A stretch of 64,000 nt of DNA from Dyella tabacisoli (GTDB taxonomy: Bacteria > Pseudomonadota > Gammaproteobacteria > Xanthomonadales > Rhodanobacteraceae): the NCBI RefSeq assembly GCF_003350925.1, contig NZ_KZ857179.1:1-64000 (forward strand), read 5' to 3'. Below, one piece after another: positions 46,679 through 55,077 of the stretch; position 1 is the first letter of the stretch, and each line of letters begins with the position of its first letter. A program made the translations under genes and the position numbers. Below the pieces are notes generated by a model. The model did no database searches. It saw only the letters and a list, made by a program, of their open reading frames with translations, and was not told the DNA's origin.

Positions 46679-48013
46679 TCAGCGTCCTTCCCGCAACATG
46701 CCTCCACTCCCGCCGGCGCCCGGTCCGCTACAACACGAGGTGGTGGCAACGGCTTCGGCAGCATCTTCTTCCGCAAACTGCGTGATGCATACGCCGGTCT
46801 CGGGTAGCACCAGTTCTATGCGGCGGGCCGCCGCCCAGTCGCCGGCGATTGCGGCCACGACGGAGCGCGCCTGTTCATAGCCCGTCAGCAGCAGGAACGT
46901 GGGCGCTCGGCCGTAGCTCTTCATGCCGACGATATAGACGTTGGCGTCCGGATGCTTGAGCTCTTCCGCACCGTGCGGACGCACGCTGCCGCAGCTATGC
47001 ATATTGGGATCGATCAAGGGCGCTAGGGCCGTCGGCGCCTGTGTACCAAGGTCGAGGGCCATGCGCAGCTCCGACAGCACGCCCACGTCAGGGCGAAACC
47101 CAGTGGCCCCCACGATTTCATCGACAGGCGAAAGTACTTTGCCCTCACCGTGCGCCACGATGCCCGTGGTCGTCTGCTCCAGACGTTCAAGATGGAATCC
47201 GGTGGTGACGGTGAGTACGCCTTCCTTCACCAAGCGACCGATGGTCAAGCCCAGACGGCCACGCTCCTTCAACTGATCCTGTTCGCCGCCGCCGAGAACG
47301 CGTTGCAACGACGGTCGACGAATGGCCCACTGAATCTGTGTGCCGGGAGCCTGGGCCGCCAATCGTGCGAGATCACTCAGTGCGTTGAAGGCCGAGTGAC
47401 CGCTGCCGACGACCAGTACACGTTTGCCTGCATAGCGCTCGCGTTGAGCACCCAGGACATGCGGCATGCCGTAGAAGATGTGTTCCCGCAGACCTTGCTC
47501 GCCTAACGCGGGAATTCCGGAACCCCCAAGGGGGTTGGGCGTCTCCATGGTCCCGGAGGCATCGATGACTGCTTGAGCCAGAACCTCGTGCTCACCCGTG
47601 CTATCCGTATAGCGAACGATGAAGGGCACATCATTGCGTTGCGTGTCTTTCATGCGATCGCGTCGTTGCTTGGTCACCGCCGTGACCCGAGTCCCTGTCC
47701 GGAGATGAGGCTGAATCTCAGGCAGATCGGCTAACGGTTGCAGATACCGCTCGACCACTTCGCCGCCGGTCGGAAAGCTCGCCAGATCGGGCGACAACCA
47801 ATGGTGCTTCTTAAGCAGTGCCAGCGCCGCTTTGTCGAGCGCGTACTCCCAGGGCGAAAACATGCGCACATGTGCCCACTGGCGAATGCCTGCGCCCACG
47901 TCGGTCCCCGCTTCAAGGACCAGAGGCGTCAATCCACGGCCCAGCAGATGAGCGGCAGCGGCTAGACCGACCGGGCCGGCACCCATGACAACGACAGGCA
48001 AGGACGAATTCAT
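46679..48013 (-). CDS. arsO: ArsO-like FAD-dependent monooxygenase
   Basis: A 444-residue flavoprotein. GAGPVGLAAAAHL binds FAD; a second dinucleotide site, VVGSGHSAFN, binds NADPH; ATGFRPD lies near the end of the fold. A Cys pair sits in the tail (TTSCCSG). In arsenic operons such proteins are called ArsO, with unproven chemistry. The ATG follows arsN by 15 bases. Confidence 0.8.
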   Translation of the reverse strand: MNSSLPVVVMGAGPVGLAAAAHLLGRGLTPLVLEAGTDVGAGIRQWAHVRMFSPWEYALDKAALALLKKHHWLSPDLASFPTGGEVVERYLQPLADLPEIQPHLRTGTRVTAVTKQRRDRMKDTQRNDVPFIVRYTDSTGEHEVLAQAVIDASGTMETPNPLGGSGIPALGEQGLREHIFYGMPHVLGAQRERYAGKRVLVVGSGHSAFNALSDLARLAAQAPGTQIQWAIRRPSLQRVLGGGEQDQLKERGRLGLTIGRLVKEGVLTVTTGFHLERLEQTTTGIVAHGEGKVLSPVDEIVGATGFRPDVGVLSELRMALDLGTQAPTALAPLIDPNMHSCGSVRPHGAEELKHPDANVYIVGMKSYGRAPTFLLLTGYEQARSVVAAIAGDWAAARRIELVLPETGVCITQFAEEDAAEAVATTSCCSGPGAGGSGGMLREGR

Positions 48014-48028
48014 GAGGGCCTCCTCGGA

Positions 48029-48562
48029 TTAGAGCGCGGCACCGGCGGCGTTGTCCGCCAGGGCAAGGTTTTCGGGGATGAGGTGCTCGACGATCACGAC
48101 ATCGAGCCAACGGCCTTCCAGCTGGCCGTGCTTTTCATAGACGCCGACCTCGCGAAAACCACAGGCACGACAGAGGGCGCGACTCGCCGTGTTGAAGAGA
48201 AATATGCGTGAGAGGAGCTTCCAATAGCCCTCGGCCCGAGCGGTATCGATCAGCGCGCGCAACAGCAGGCGCCCAACGCCGCGCCCTCGGGCATCCGGTG
48301 CCAGATAGACCGAGAACTCACCAATCCCGGCGTAGCAATCTCGTGGACGGTAGTCGCTCAGGCCAGCCCAGCCGATGACTGTCCCCGAGGGATCGACTGC
48401 GACCAGCAGTGGATAGCGCGATGCATCGGCAATGCGCATTTGCATGTCTTCCAAGCGTCGCGGCACGGTCTCGAAGGTGGCCGAGCGTTCGGCGATGCCA
48501 TGGTTGTAGATCGTCGTGATGGCCGAGGCATCGTCGGCGGCAGCGGAGCGAATCTGGGTCAT
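48029..48562 (-). CDS. arsN: GNAT N-acetyltransferase, ArsN-like
   Basis: A 177-residue GNAT enzyme: IRSAAADDASAITTIYNHG start, GWAGLSDYRPRDCYAG, the CoA pyrophosphate loop ARGRGVGRLL and FNTASRALCRACGFREVG. ArsN1-type enzymes acetylate the amino group of arsinothricin, and phosphinothricin acetyltransferases look similar. The arsenic context favours ArsN. A palindromic operator lies 14 bases upstream of its start. Confidence 0.82.
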   Translation of the reverse strand: MTQIRSAAADDASAITTIYNHGIAERSATFETVPRRLEDMQMRIADASRYPLLVAVDPSGTVIGWAGLSDYRPRDCYAGIGEFSVYLAPDARGRGVGRLLLRALIDTARAEGYWKLLSRIFLFNTASRALCRACGFREVGVYEKHGQLEGRWLDVVIVEHLIPENLALADNAAGAAL

Positions 48563-48576
48563 ACATCCTCCATACT

Positions 48577-48591
48577 GTTGTTAGTAACAAC
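48577..48591. promoter_or_regulatory. Palindromic operator upstream of arsN
   Basis: GTTGTTAGTAACAAC is a perfect palindrome just before the arsN start. A near-identical copy precedes the marR-type gene at 49170-49184, so both are likely sites for that regulator. Confidence 0.75.
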
Positions 48592-48609
48592 TATTTGAAC
48601 GAAAAAATA

Positions 48610-49155
48610 TCAACTGCTGGACTTACCTTGGTCGGCGTTGGCGCCACAGACCACGGCACAGCTACCTACGCTGACACCTGACATGAAGCGGGCCTGTGCC
48701 GCTTTGGCCAAGCGCCGAAGAATTTCTGTCGCGCCGGCGCGCACATCCGGTTCGAGATCGCGCAGTAGGTCGACTTGCTGGGCGATCAATTCGGCATTGA
48801 TCCGGTCGTACAACGCTCGTCCCGACGCAGTCACCTGCAGAGACACCGCGCGCGCATCAACGGGGTCGGGACTGCGCTTCACATACCCCTTGCGCACCAA
48901 CGCGTCGACAACCCGCGTCGTCGTGCTCTTGTCCAGCCGCAATGTTTCCGCCAGTGTCTGGCTGCGACATGGTCCTTGCTCGACAAGGGCTTCCAGCGCA
49001 TAGCACTGGGTGACGGAAATGTCATAGCAGCAAATCTTGTCGCGATCCCGAAATTGGTAGATCCGCACAAGATCGGACACCGCCGCATTCAACATCTCAG
49101 CATCGCGCTGAAGGGTGGATGACGGGGATGGAGACTTGGCTCGTGAACGTGGCAT
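48610..49155 (-). CDS. MarR-type transcriptional regulator with Cys pairs
   Basis: A 181-residue winged-helix regulator: QTLAETLRLDKSTTTRVVDALVRKGYVKR is the recognition helix and wing start, followed by DPVDARAVSL. Cys residues at KICCYD and SCAVVC could bind trivalent arsenic or an organoarsenical. Palindromes in front of its own gene and arsN suggest that it controls both. Confidence 0.82.
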   Translation of the reverse strand: MPRSRAKSPSPSSTLQRDAEMLNAAVSDLVRIYQFRDRDKICCYDISVTQCYALEALVEQGPCRSQTLAETLRLDKSTTTRVVDALVRKGYVKRSPDPVDARAVSLQVTASGRALYDRINAELIAQQVDLLRDLEPDVRAGATEILRRLAKAAQARFMSGVSVGSCAVVCGANADQGKSSS

Positions 49156-49169
49156 AGGGATGCAATTAG

Positions 49170-49184
49170 GTTGCTAGTAACAAC
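49170..49184. promoter_or_regulatory. Palindromic operator upstream of the marR-type gene
   Basis: GTTGCTAGTAACAAC differs by one base from the perfect palindrome at 48577-48591. It lies 15 bases before the regulator start, in a position for autorepression. Confidence 0.72.
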
Positions 49185-49231
49185 TATATGGATAAGCAGA
49201 TGCCAGTCAAGTGCATCTTCAATGGCACGGC

Positions 49232-49591
49232 TTACGCCGTGCGCTTCCGAGGCCGTACGGCGTTGGCCGCGGACTTGGCCGTAGACGACGGTGCGCAAGA
49301 TTGGCCGGTCGCGCTACAGCAATTCTCGGTGAGATAACCCACTAACTCGCTCATGACCTCAATGATCGGCGAGTAATAGATGAATCGGCCATCCTGTCGG
49401 CTGGTAATCAGCCCCGCATGGACGAGCTCCTTCAGATGGAACGAGAGTGTGGCGTTGGCCAAGCCCAATCGTTCGGCGATGACGCTCGCTGCCAAGCCAT
49501 CGGGCGCATGCTCCACAAGCAAGCGGTACACCGCCAATCGCGACTCTTGGGCGAGCGCGGACAGGACGATGATGGCTTGTTTGGTCTGCAT
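49232..49591 (-). CDS. arsR: ArsR family arsenic-responsive repressor
   Basis: A 119-residue ArsR/SmtB protein with HTH LGLANATLSFHLKELVHAGLI and wing RQDGRFIYY. The metal site is C-terminal (ENCCSATGQSC), as in the type with vicinal Cys near the dimer end rather than in the DNA helix. AGGAGG lies seven bases before ATG. Confidence 0.9.
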   Translation of the reverse strand: MQTKQAIIVLSALAQESRLAVYRLLVEHAPDGLAASVIAERLGLANATLSFHLKELVHAGLITSRQDGRFIYYSPIIEVMSELVGYLTENCCSATGQSCAPSSTAKSAANAVRPRKRTA

Positions 49592-49656
49592 AGGAGGAAT
49601 CGGCGATTTCGGTTGAGAACACGCTCAGTGTAAGAGGATTGCTATGCCCTTGGCGG

Positions 49657-50169
49657 TTAGGATTGGCCAGGTGTCATGGCGGTCTGCCCTATGACGGCTA
49701 GCCGACTCGATAGTGCTAGGCGGTCGAGGGCCTCGATGCGCAGGTTCATCAACAAACCGATGCGTTGCTGCAGCATGTTGCGCGCGAGAAGAAATGCCTT
49801 GTACGTCGTCTCGGTGTTACCCACCCCTTTGGCAGGATCCGGGATGCTCCAGTGCGCGGTGATGGGCGCCCCCGGCCAGGCGGGGCAAACCTCACCGGCC
49901 ACCTGATCGCACACGGTGATCACAAAATCCATCACAGGAGCCTCAGGATGGGTGAATTCTTCCCAGCCTTTGCTCCGCAGTGTTTCGGTGGGTAGATCAA
50001 CTGCCCGGAGGACTTCCAACGTTTGCGGATAGATGAAGCCCTTCGGCTGACTGCCAGCGCTATAGCCGTGGAACTGGCCTTTGCCAAAGTGATTGGTGAT
50101 CACCTCAGCCAGAATGCTGCGTGCCGAGTTTCCCGTGCAAACAAACAAGACGTTGTAGTGACCCCGCAT
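49657..50169 (-). CDS. arsC: Arsenate reductase, low-molecular-weight phosphatase type (copy 1)
   Basis: A 170-residue protein with the P-loop CTGNSARS (Cys11), the Asp loop IPDPAK and Cys in TVCDQVAGEVCP, which can form the relay disulfide cascade. It reduces arsenate to arsenite with thioredoxin or glutaredoxin. It lies between acr3 and arsR. Confidence 0.9.
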   Translation of the reverse strand: MRGHYNVLFVCTGNSARSILAEVITNHFGKGQFHGYSAGSQPKGFIYPQTLEVLRAVDLPTETLRSKGWEEFTHPEAPVMDFVITVCDQVAGEVCPAWPGAPITAHWSIPDPAKGVGNTETTYKAFLLARNMLQQRIGLLMNLRIEALDRLALSSRLAVIGQTAMTPGQS

Positions 50170-50183
50170 GGCACTCTCCTCGC

Positions 50184-51266
50184 TCAGGCTGTGCGTGCTT
50201 CGTACCAGTGCTTACTGACGGTGACGATACGCACCACCGAGAGCATCACCGGGACCTCGATCAAGACTCCCACCACCGTGGCCAGGGCAGCACCCGAATG
50301 CACGCCGAACAAGCCAACGGCCGTAGCCACGGCTAACTCGAAGAAATTGCTTGCCCCGATCAGTGCTGAGGGTGCCGCGACACAGTGCGGCACACCGAGC
50401 TTCCGATTGAGCAGATAAGCCAAACCCGAGTTGAAATAGACCTGGATCAAGATCGGCACAGCAAGCATCGCGATGACCAGCGGCTGGGTCAGGATCTGCT
50501 GTCCCTGAAAGCCGAACAGCAGCACCAAGGTCAGTAGCAAGGCACCCAACGAGATAGGTCCCAGGCGACTCAGTAAACGCTGGAGTGCATCCTTGCCGCC
50601 ATGGGCCAACACCGCCCGGCGCAGAATCACGCTGATCAACACGGGCACCACGATATAGAGCACTACCGAGAGGATCAGTGTGTTCCATGGCACCGTGATC
50701 GCCGAGATACCCAGTAACAACCCGACGATCGGCGCGAAGGCGACCACCATAATGGCGTCGTTCACGGCGACTTGGCTTAGGGTGAAGTTGGGTTCCCCTC
50801 CGCACAGATTGCTCCATACGAACACCATCGCCGTGCACGGTGCAGCGGCTAAAAGAATCAGGCCTGCCACATAGGAATCGAGCTGGTCCGCTGGTAACCA
50901 GGCAGCAAACACATGGCGAATGAAGATCCAAGCCAGCAAGGCCATGGAGAATGGCTTGACCGCCCAGTTAATGAAGAGTGTGACGCCGATACCTTTCCAC
51001 TGGCGGCGTACGCCGGCCATCGCGCCGAAGTCGATCTTCAGCAGCATCGGAATGATCATGAGCCAGATCAGCACGGCTACCGGTAGGTTGACCTGCGCCA
51101 CCTGCATTTGGCCTAAGGCTTCAAACGATTCGGGCAGGAGGTGACCGAGGAGCGTTCCTGCCACGATGCAGAGCAACACCCATACGGTGAGATAACGTTC
51201 GAAGAAGCCGATTCGCGCCGGCGTAGGTTTGTCGGCAGCGATGACTTCCAGCTCAATCTGGCTCAT
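50184..51266 (-). CDS. acr3: Arsenite efflux permease Acr3
   Basis: A 360-residue permease with about ten membrane segments. The signature APCTAMVFVWSNLCGG contains the Cys that is essential in the family, and the typical opening FFERYLTVWVLLCIVAG is present. It exports arsenite by proton motive force. The start overlaps the upstream arsC stop (ATGA), giving tight coupling of reduction and export. Confidence 0.95.
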   Translation of the reverse strand: MSQIELEVIAADKPTPARIGFFERYLTVWVLLCIVAGTLLGHLLPESFEALGQMQVAQVNLPVAVLIWLMIIPMLLKIDFGAMAGVRRQWKGIGVTLFINWAVKPFSMALLAWIFIRHVFAAWLPADQLDSYVAGLILLAAAPCTAMVFVWSNLCGGEPNFTLSQVAVNDAIMVVAFAPIVGLLLGISAITVPWNTLILSVVLYIVVPVLISVILRRAVLAHGGKDALQRLLSRLGPISLGALLLTLVLLFGFQGQQILTQPLVIAMLAVPILIQVYFNSGLAYLLNRKLGVPHCVAAPSALIGASNFFELAVATAVGLFGVHSGAALATVVGVLIEVPVMLSVVRIVTVSKHWYEARTA

Positions 51267-51781
51267 GCCACATCCTCACTGTCGTCGTCATCCGAAATCG
51301 CGCCGATGCCATCAAGCGCCCACTTCAATGCCTCTGGCGTCATCGTCTCGACAGGCAACTGCAGCAGCGCCATCAAGCGATAGGTAATCAATGCGTGTGC
51401 GTGTTGGAACGCTGCACTGATCGCGATGGGGTTGCCCTTCACCGCGGCCGGGTCGTGCAACCCCCAATGCGTGCGCACAAAGTTGCCAAAGAGCACTGGG
51501 CATGGCTCGTTCGCCGCGCTGTCGCATACCGTGATCACCATATCGAGTGGAGGTGCGCCTTCGCCCACAAATTGATCCCACGACTTGCTCGACAGGTTCT
51601 CGCAGGAGATGCCAGCACTGGCCAGCTCATCCAGCGCATAGGGATTGACCCGGCCTGTGGGCTGGCTGCCAGCGCTGAACGCCTCAAACCGTCCCTTTCC
51701 GAGATGATTGAGGGTGGCTTCCGACAGGATGCTTCGGGCGGAGTTGCCGGTGCAGATGAAGAGAACGCGACAGGGATGCAT
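51263..51781 (-). CDS. arsC: Arsenate reductase, low-molecular-weight phosphatase type (copy 2)
   Basis: A 172-residue paralogue of the protein at 49657, with CTGNSARS (Cys10), LHDPAAVKG and ITVCDSAANEPCP. It opens the minus-strand arsenic operon and overlaps acr3. The pair may differ in reductant or affinity. Confidence 0.9.
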   Translation of the reverse strand: MHPCRVLFICTGNSARSILSEATLNHLGKGRFEAFSAGSQPTGRVNPYALDELASAGISCENLSSKSWDQFVGEGAPPLDMVITVCDSAANEPCPVLFGNFVRTHWGLHDPAAVKGNPIAISAAFQHAHALITYRLMALLQLPVETMTPEALKWALDGIGAISDDDDSEDVA

Positions 51782-51816
51782 AACGCCTTGGATCCGAGGT
51801 GGCTGGGGTGGCTACA

Positions 51817-51842
51817 ATTCTATATTTCCATAATGATAGAAT
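51817..51842. promoter_or_regulatory. Inverted repeat in the arsC/arsH divergent promoter
   Basis: ATTCTAT (51817-51823) and ATAGAAT (51836-51842) face each other across 12 AT-rich bases between the divergent starts of arsC and arsH. The location suits an ArsR box; this is not tested. Confidence 0.55.
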
Positions 51843-51876
51843 CATTGCATCAACGCAACCAGATCGGACTTTCGCC

Positions 51877-52689
51877 ATGACGCTGCATGATTTGCCCCAC
51901 ATTACGGCCGACGTGCTCGACAAACCCAGCCTGGACAAGCTGGCTCTGCCTGAAGGGGCCAGTCATCCACCACGGATCTTGATTCTGTACGGATCGCTCC
52001 GTCCCCAGTCCTTCAGTCGAAAGTTGGCTTTGGAGGCCGAACGGATTCTTCGGCAGTTCGGTGCGGAGACTCGCGTGTTCGATCCTCACGATCTACCCAT
52101 CCTCGATAGCGTACCCGTGAGCCACCCCAAGGTGCAGGAGCTGCGCGAACTCTCCCTGTGGTCGGAGGGTCAGGTTTGGGTAAGCCCGGAGCGTCACGGT
52201 TCGGTGACAGGCGTTTTCAAGAATCAGATCGACTGGCTGCCGCTGGAAGACGGCAGCGTGCGGCCCACCCAGGGACGTACGCTGGCTGTCATGCAGGTCT
52301 GTGGCGGATCGCAGTCATTCAATGTCGTCAATGCGCTGCGTGTGCTCGGCCGCTGGATGCGCATGGTGACCATCCCGAACCAGTCGTCCGTCGCCAAGGC
52401 ATGGCAAGAGTTCGACGACAACGGTCGGATGAAGCCATCAGCGTTCTACGATCGTGTTGTCGATGTCATGGAGGAGTTATTCAAATTCACACTGATGGTG
52501 CGCGATCGCAGTGATTACTTGGTCGATCGTTACAGCGAGCGCAAGGGGGCGGCTGAGGCGCGTGCGCTATCCGCTGCGGCCAGCGTGGTGGAGGCTGCGG
52601 TAGAACAGGTGCCTGCTCCCCAGGAAGCCGAGCAAGTCATGACCACGCCAGCGACGATGCGCAGCTGCTGCGCGAGTGGAGCCTGCTGA
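51877..52689 (+). CDS. arsH: Arsenical resistance NADPH-dependent oxidoreductase ArsH
   Basis: A 270-residue flavodoxin-fold FMN enzyme. [15 protein letters not shown] binds the FMN phosphate, [18 protein letters not shown] is the family signature, and a Cys-rich tail (SCCASGAC) follows. ArsH oxidises trivalent organoarsenicals to less toxic pentavalent forms. ATG 51877 is chosen by family length; an upstream ATG at 51799 is in frame. Confidence 0.94.
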   Translation: MTLHDLPHITADVLDKPSLDKLALPEGASHPPRILILYGSLRPQSFSRKLALEAERILRQFGAETRVFDPHDLPILDSVPVSHPKVQELRELSLWSEGQVWVSPERHGSVTGVFKNQIDWLPLEDGSVRPTQGRTLAVMQVCGGSQSFNVVNALRVLGRWMRMVTIPNQSSVAKAWQEFDDNGRMKPSAFYDRVVDVMEELFKFTLMVRDRSDYLVDRYSERKGAAEARALSAAASVVEAAVEQVPAPQEAEQVMTTPATMRSCCASGAC

Positions 52690-52691
52690 TC

Positions 52692-53129
52692 ATGAGCATA
52701 TCGACAACCATGAACGCTACGATCTATCACAACCCCGATTGCGGTACGTCACGCAACACATTGGCCCTCATCCGCCATGCTGGGATTGAGCCGACCGTGA
52801 TCGAATACCTCAAGGCACCGCCAAGCCGAGAACAGTTGGTTGGCCTTATCACCGAAGCGGGATTGACGCCCCGCGAAGTGTTGCGTGAGAAAGGGACGCC
52901 CTTCGCCGACTTGGGCCTTGGCGAGGCGAGCGTTACACAAGAGGCCATGATCGATGCCATGTTGGAGCATCCGATATTGATCAATCGGCCGTTCGTGGTG
53001 ACACCGCTCGGCACTCGACTGTGTCGCCCTTCCGAGGTCGTACTGGATATCCTTCCGCCGTTGACCAGGCCATTCGTCAAAGAAGACGGCGAAGTAGTCA
53101 TCGACAACGATGGTCACCGTCTGCGATAA
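52692..53129 (+). CDS. arsC: Arsenate reductase, glutaredoxin-dependent type
   Basis: A 145-residue protein of the ArsC/Spx fold, unrelated to the other two reductases. HNPDCGTSRNT holds the catalytic Cys17, and the Arg positions in LINRPFVVT complete the arsenate site. It starts two bases after the arsH stop, so both form a plus-strand operon. MNATIYH at codon 7 is an alternative start. Confidence 0.92.
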   Translation: MSISTTMNATIYHNPDCGTSRNTLALIRHAGIEPTVIEYLKAPPSREQLVGLITEAGLTPREVLREKGTPFADLGLGEASVTQEAMIDAMLEHPILINRPFVVTPLGTRLCRPSEVVLDILPPLTRPFVKEDGEVVIDNDGHRLR

Positions 53130-53246
53130 GTGATGCATCCACGATCAGCAGTCCTGAATTTCACTCGCGAGATGAACAAAAGATAAGTGTAGAGTGACAT
53201 AGCACTATGAGTGGTATGCCACTTCGCGGAGCGCCATTCACCTATG
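53130..53246. other. Non-coding right end of the island
   Basis: A short AT-richer stretch without genes, the counterpart of the AT-rich 3' end of GInts. It holds CATAG-CA-CTATG (53198-53209), which repeats the CTATG motif of the end repeats. Confidence 0.6.
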
Positions 53247-53269
53247 TCGCATAGCAAATTGGTTGCACT
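53247..53269. repeat. Right end inverted repeat of the island
   Basis: TCGCATAGC (53247-53255) and TGGTTGCACT (53260-53269); read on the minus strand they give AGTGCAACCA then GCTATGCGA, matching the left end. The left pair is nine bases apart, this pair four. Confidence 0.75.
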
Positions 53270-53274
53270 TATCG

Positions 53275-53582
53275 GGCCTTTGGAATTGGCCAAACCGCTG
53301 GCCCGAGCCTGGAACATAGCGCTGCGCCATGACGTACTGCAGCGTCAACGCGCGACCAACGCACAAACCGAACTCGATGCCGCTGCGCGCAGACGCAATG
53401 TGCGTGATGCATTCGTTGTACGCGAAGGGGCGGCATTACCTGCGCACGTGGTTGTGCTCGATGACGTGATGACTACCGGTGCTACGTTGGCCGAGTGTGC
53501 GCGCATATTGAAGCGGGCTGGCGCGGTGCGGGTCGACGTATGGGTTCTGGCGCGTGCGCCACGACGTTTCTTTGGCCATTGA
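53275..53582 (+). pseudogene. comF: comF, 3' part, displaced by the island
   Basis: The rest of ComF from LELAKPLAR, with AQTELDAAARRRNVRDAF and the PRPP-binding loop VVLDDVMTTGATLAEC, to a natural stop. The frame is open upstream to a GTG at 53211 through island sequence, so a hybrid peptide could be made, but it lacks the zinc-finger half. Together the two parts make one ordinary ComF. Confidence 0.92.
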
Positions 53583-53628
53583 TTCATGCGACCTGCTTTT
53601 CCGGCTGGCCGGCCCATGCTTCGGTCAA

Positions 53629-54096
53629 TCAGTAATAACGCGGAACGCAGGACTCGGCTTTTTCACGCAGATCTCCAAGCGCCGAAAGTAGGCAGTTCAT
53701 CACTCTGACTTCAAAGCGCAGCGATACAAACTCATTGACCCAGTATTCGAAGACCGTGCCCATGATCTCGACGGTCACCATCTTGTGGGCGTCCTGACTC
53801 CAGGAGAAAGAGGTCTGTACCTGTCGAACGACGGACTCATCACCTTTCATGGGCTCATAGGTGCAGGCGATGGTCACTTTAAGCAGTTCGTTGCTGTCGT
53901 CGGATGGCCAGCGAATGTCGAGATAGTGCCCTTTGAATACCTGCCGTAGTTCGCTTGCGATCAAGCTGGTGCTGGCGCGGCGCACCCATGTGCTGAACAT
54001 GCTCCGGCAGGCCTTCTTTTCAGCTTGCAGGCGGGCTAGCGCTGCATGATGTTCCTTCAGGCCGGCTTCGAGCTCTTCCCTAATCCCTTGATCCAC
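53629..54096 (-). CDS. Hypothetical protein
   Basis: A 155-residue protein from GTG 54096, which has GGAG nine bases upstream; the frame is open to 54300. It begins with a helical part (IREELEAGLKEHHAALARLQAEKKAC) and goes on with alternating strand-like sequence (LLKVTIACTYEPM, MVTVEIMGTVFEYWV). No family recognised. Confidence 0.55.
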   Translation of the reverse strand: MDQGIREELEAGLKEHHAALARLQAEKKACRSMFSTWVRRASTSLIASELRQVFKGHYLDIRWPSDDSNELLKVTIACTYEPMKGDESVVRQVQTSFSWSQDAHKMVTVEIMGTVFEYWVNEFVSLRFEVRVMNCLLSALGDLREKAESCVPRYY

Positions 54097-54479
54097 TCCG
54101 CTTCTCCGTGTCGTGCTGCAAACCATGCCTGATCGTCCTGTCACGGCGTGGCTTGTACGTGCTGCGCCATGGAATGTGCCCTTAAGGCGGTTGAAAAAGG
54201 CCGTTTCCGATGCGGGATATTTGGAAGTCCTGCGACTTCGAAGCAACGGTGCCACGGCGTGGATTTCGCAAACGCCTGCATAAGCGTAGACAAACGGCAA
54301 AGACCAAGAGCATCCCGTAAATAAGCGTCATGGCCGCAACCAGCGGCACGCGCGATCCGGCTGAGTGCGCCCATTGATGCGCCGCTCTGATCGTATGAAA
54401 GCAAACAAGTTGGCGCTATGAGAAAACTCTGAAAGTTGCACATGATCCGCGCACACGCTTTTAACGATTTCGGCCTGGA
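54097..54479. other. Interval without a recognised gene
   Basis: Only short frames with unlikely composition are open here. The sequence is less GC-rich than neighbouring genes. Nothing further is seen. Confidence 0.4.
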
Positions 54480-54815
54480 TCACGCCTGGTAGTTCGCATT
54501 GATGAACCAAAAAAACAGTGCCAGGCAAGCGATGACGATCAGGGTGGCGATAAATCCGTAGAGCCCCCGCAAACGCCCATACTTTCGAAACACGAAACCG
54601 ATCAGCACAGGGGCCGCGATCGCCAGTGGAAGCCGAAACCATAGAATGATTTCATCGAGAGTGCTGCGTGGTCCCTCCAGAGGTACGTGCAGCAAGTCCA
54701 GCAGCATCGGATAGAACAAGAGCGGCACGAGGAGGGCGCCGACCGCAGCCAGGAAACCCTCGAAGGCGGAGCTGCGGTCGGTTGCCTTGAGCGCGGGTGG
54801 GGATGAGTCGTTCAT
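54480..54815 (-). CDS. Small integral membrane protein
   Basis: A 111-residue protein with three hydrophobic segments: FLAAVGALLVPLLFYPML, LPLAIAAPVLIGFVF and YGFIATLIVIACLALFFW. No motif or family recognised. Confidence 0.55.
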   Translation of the reverse strand: MNDSSPPALKATDRSSAFEGFLAAVGALLVPLLFYPMLLDLLHVPLEGPRSTLDEIILWFRLPLAIAAPVLIGFVFRKYGRLRGLYGFIATLIVIACLALFFWFINANYQA

Positions 54816-55077
54816 AGGGAGACAGGCCTTGTTCGTCGTCAGGTCTTGGGTGCTTACATTTACGTCGTTCGCGCAGATGTCGACCGGCTATCATTCGCGT
54901 CTTCACATTGTGCAACGCCTTGCTTATCACGTGGCGCTGCCGCCCAACCTCGTACGTTTTCATCTCGGTGATTCAATGAAACGCTTGCGTAGCGTTTGAA
55001 ACGGGCAAGCCCTGTCAGGCCACTCGTCAGTACCTAGTTGTCGAATGCTTACCTACCTATCGATGGAGTGATTTCAA

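Larger units (their letters stand above)
34233..53269. mobile_element. GInt-like genomic island in comF (19.0 kb)
   Basis: The island runs from the left inverted repeat (34233) to the right one (53269) and splits comF. Removing it joins RGYNQ to LELAKPLAR and restores one comF frame if the last base of the left flank supplies the G of an Ala codon. Layout: ginABCD-like operon, cargo (STAND-nuclease protein, DUF3800, vapB with broken vapC, arsenic genes) and a 140-bp non-coding right end. This is the three-part plan described for GInts. No conjugation, replication or phage structural genes are present, so transfer would need another vehicle. Confidence 0.88.

Noticed and set aside
34233-53269. 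Prophage or integrative conjugative element
   Set aside because: There are no phage structural, lysis, replication, relaxase or type IV secretion genes.
53211-53582. Independent gene starting with GTG
   Set aside because: Everything from about 53275 is the 3' half of ComF; the first 20 codons are island sequence.
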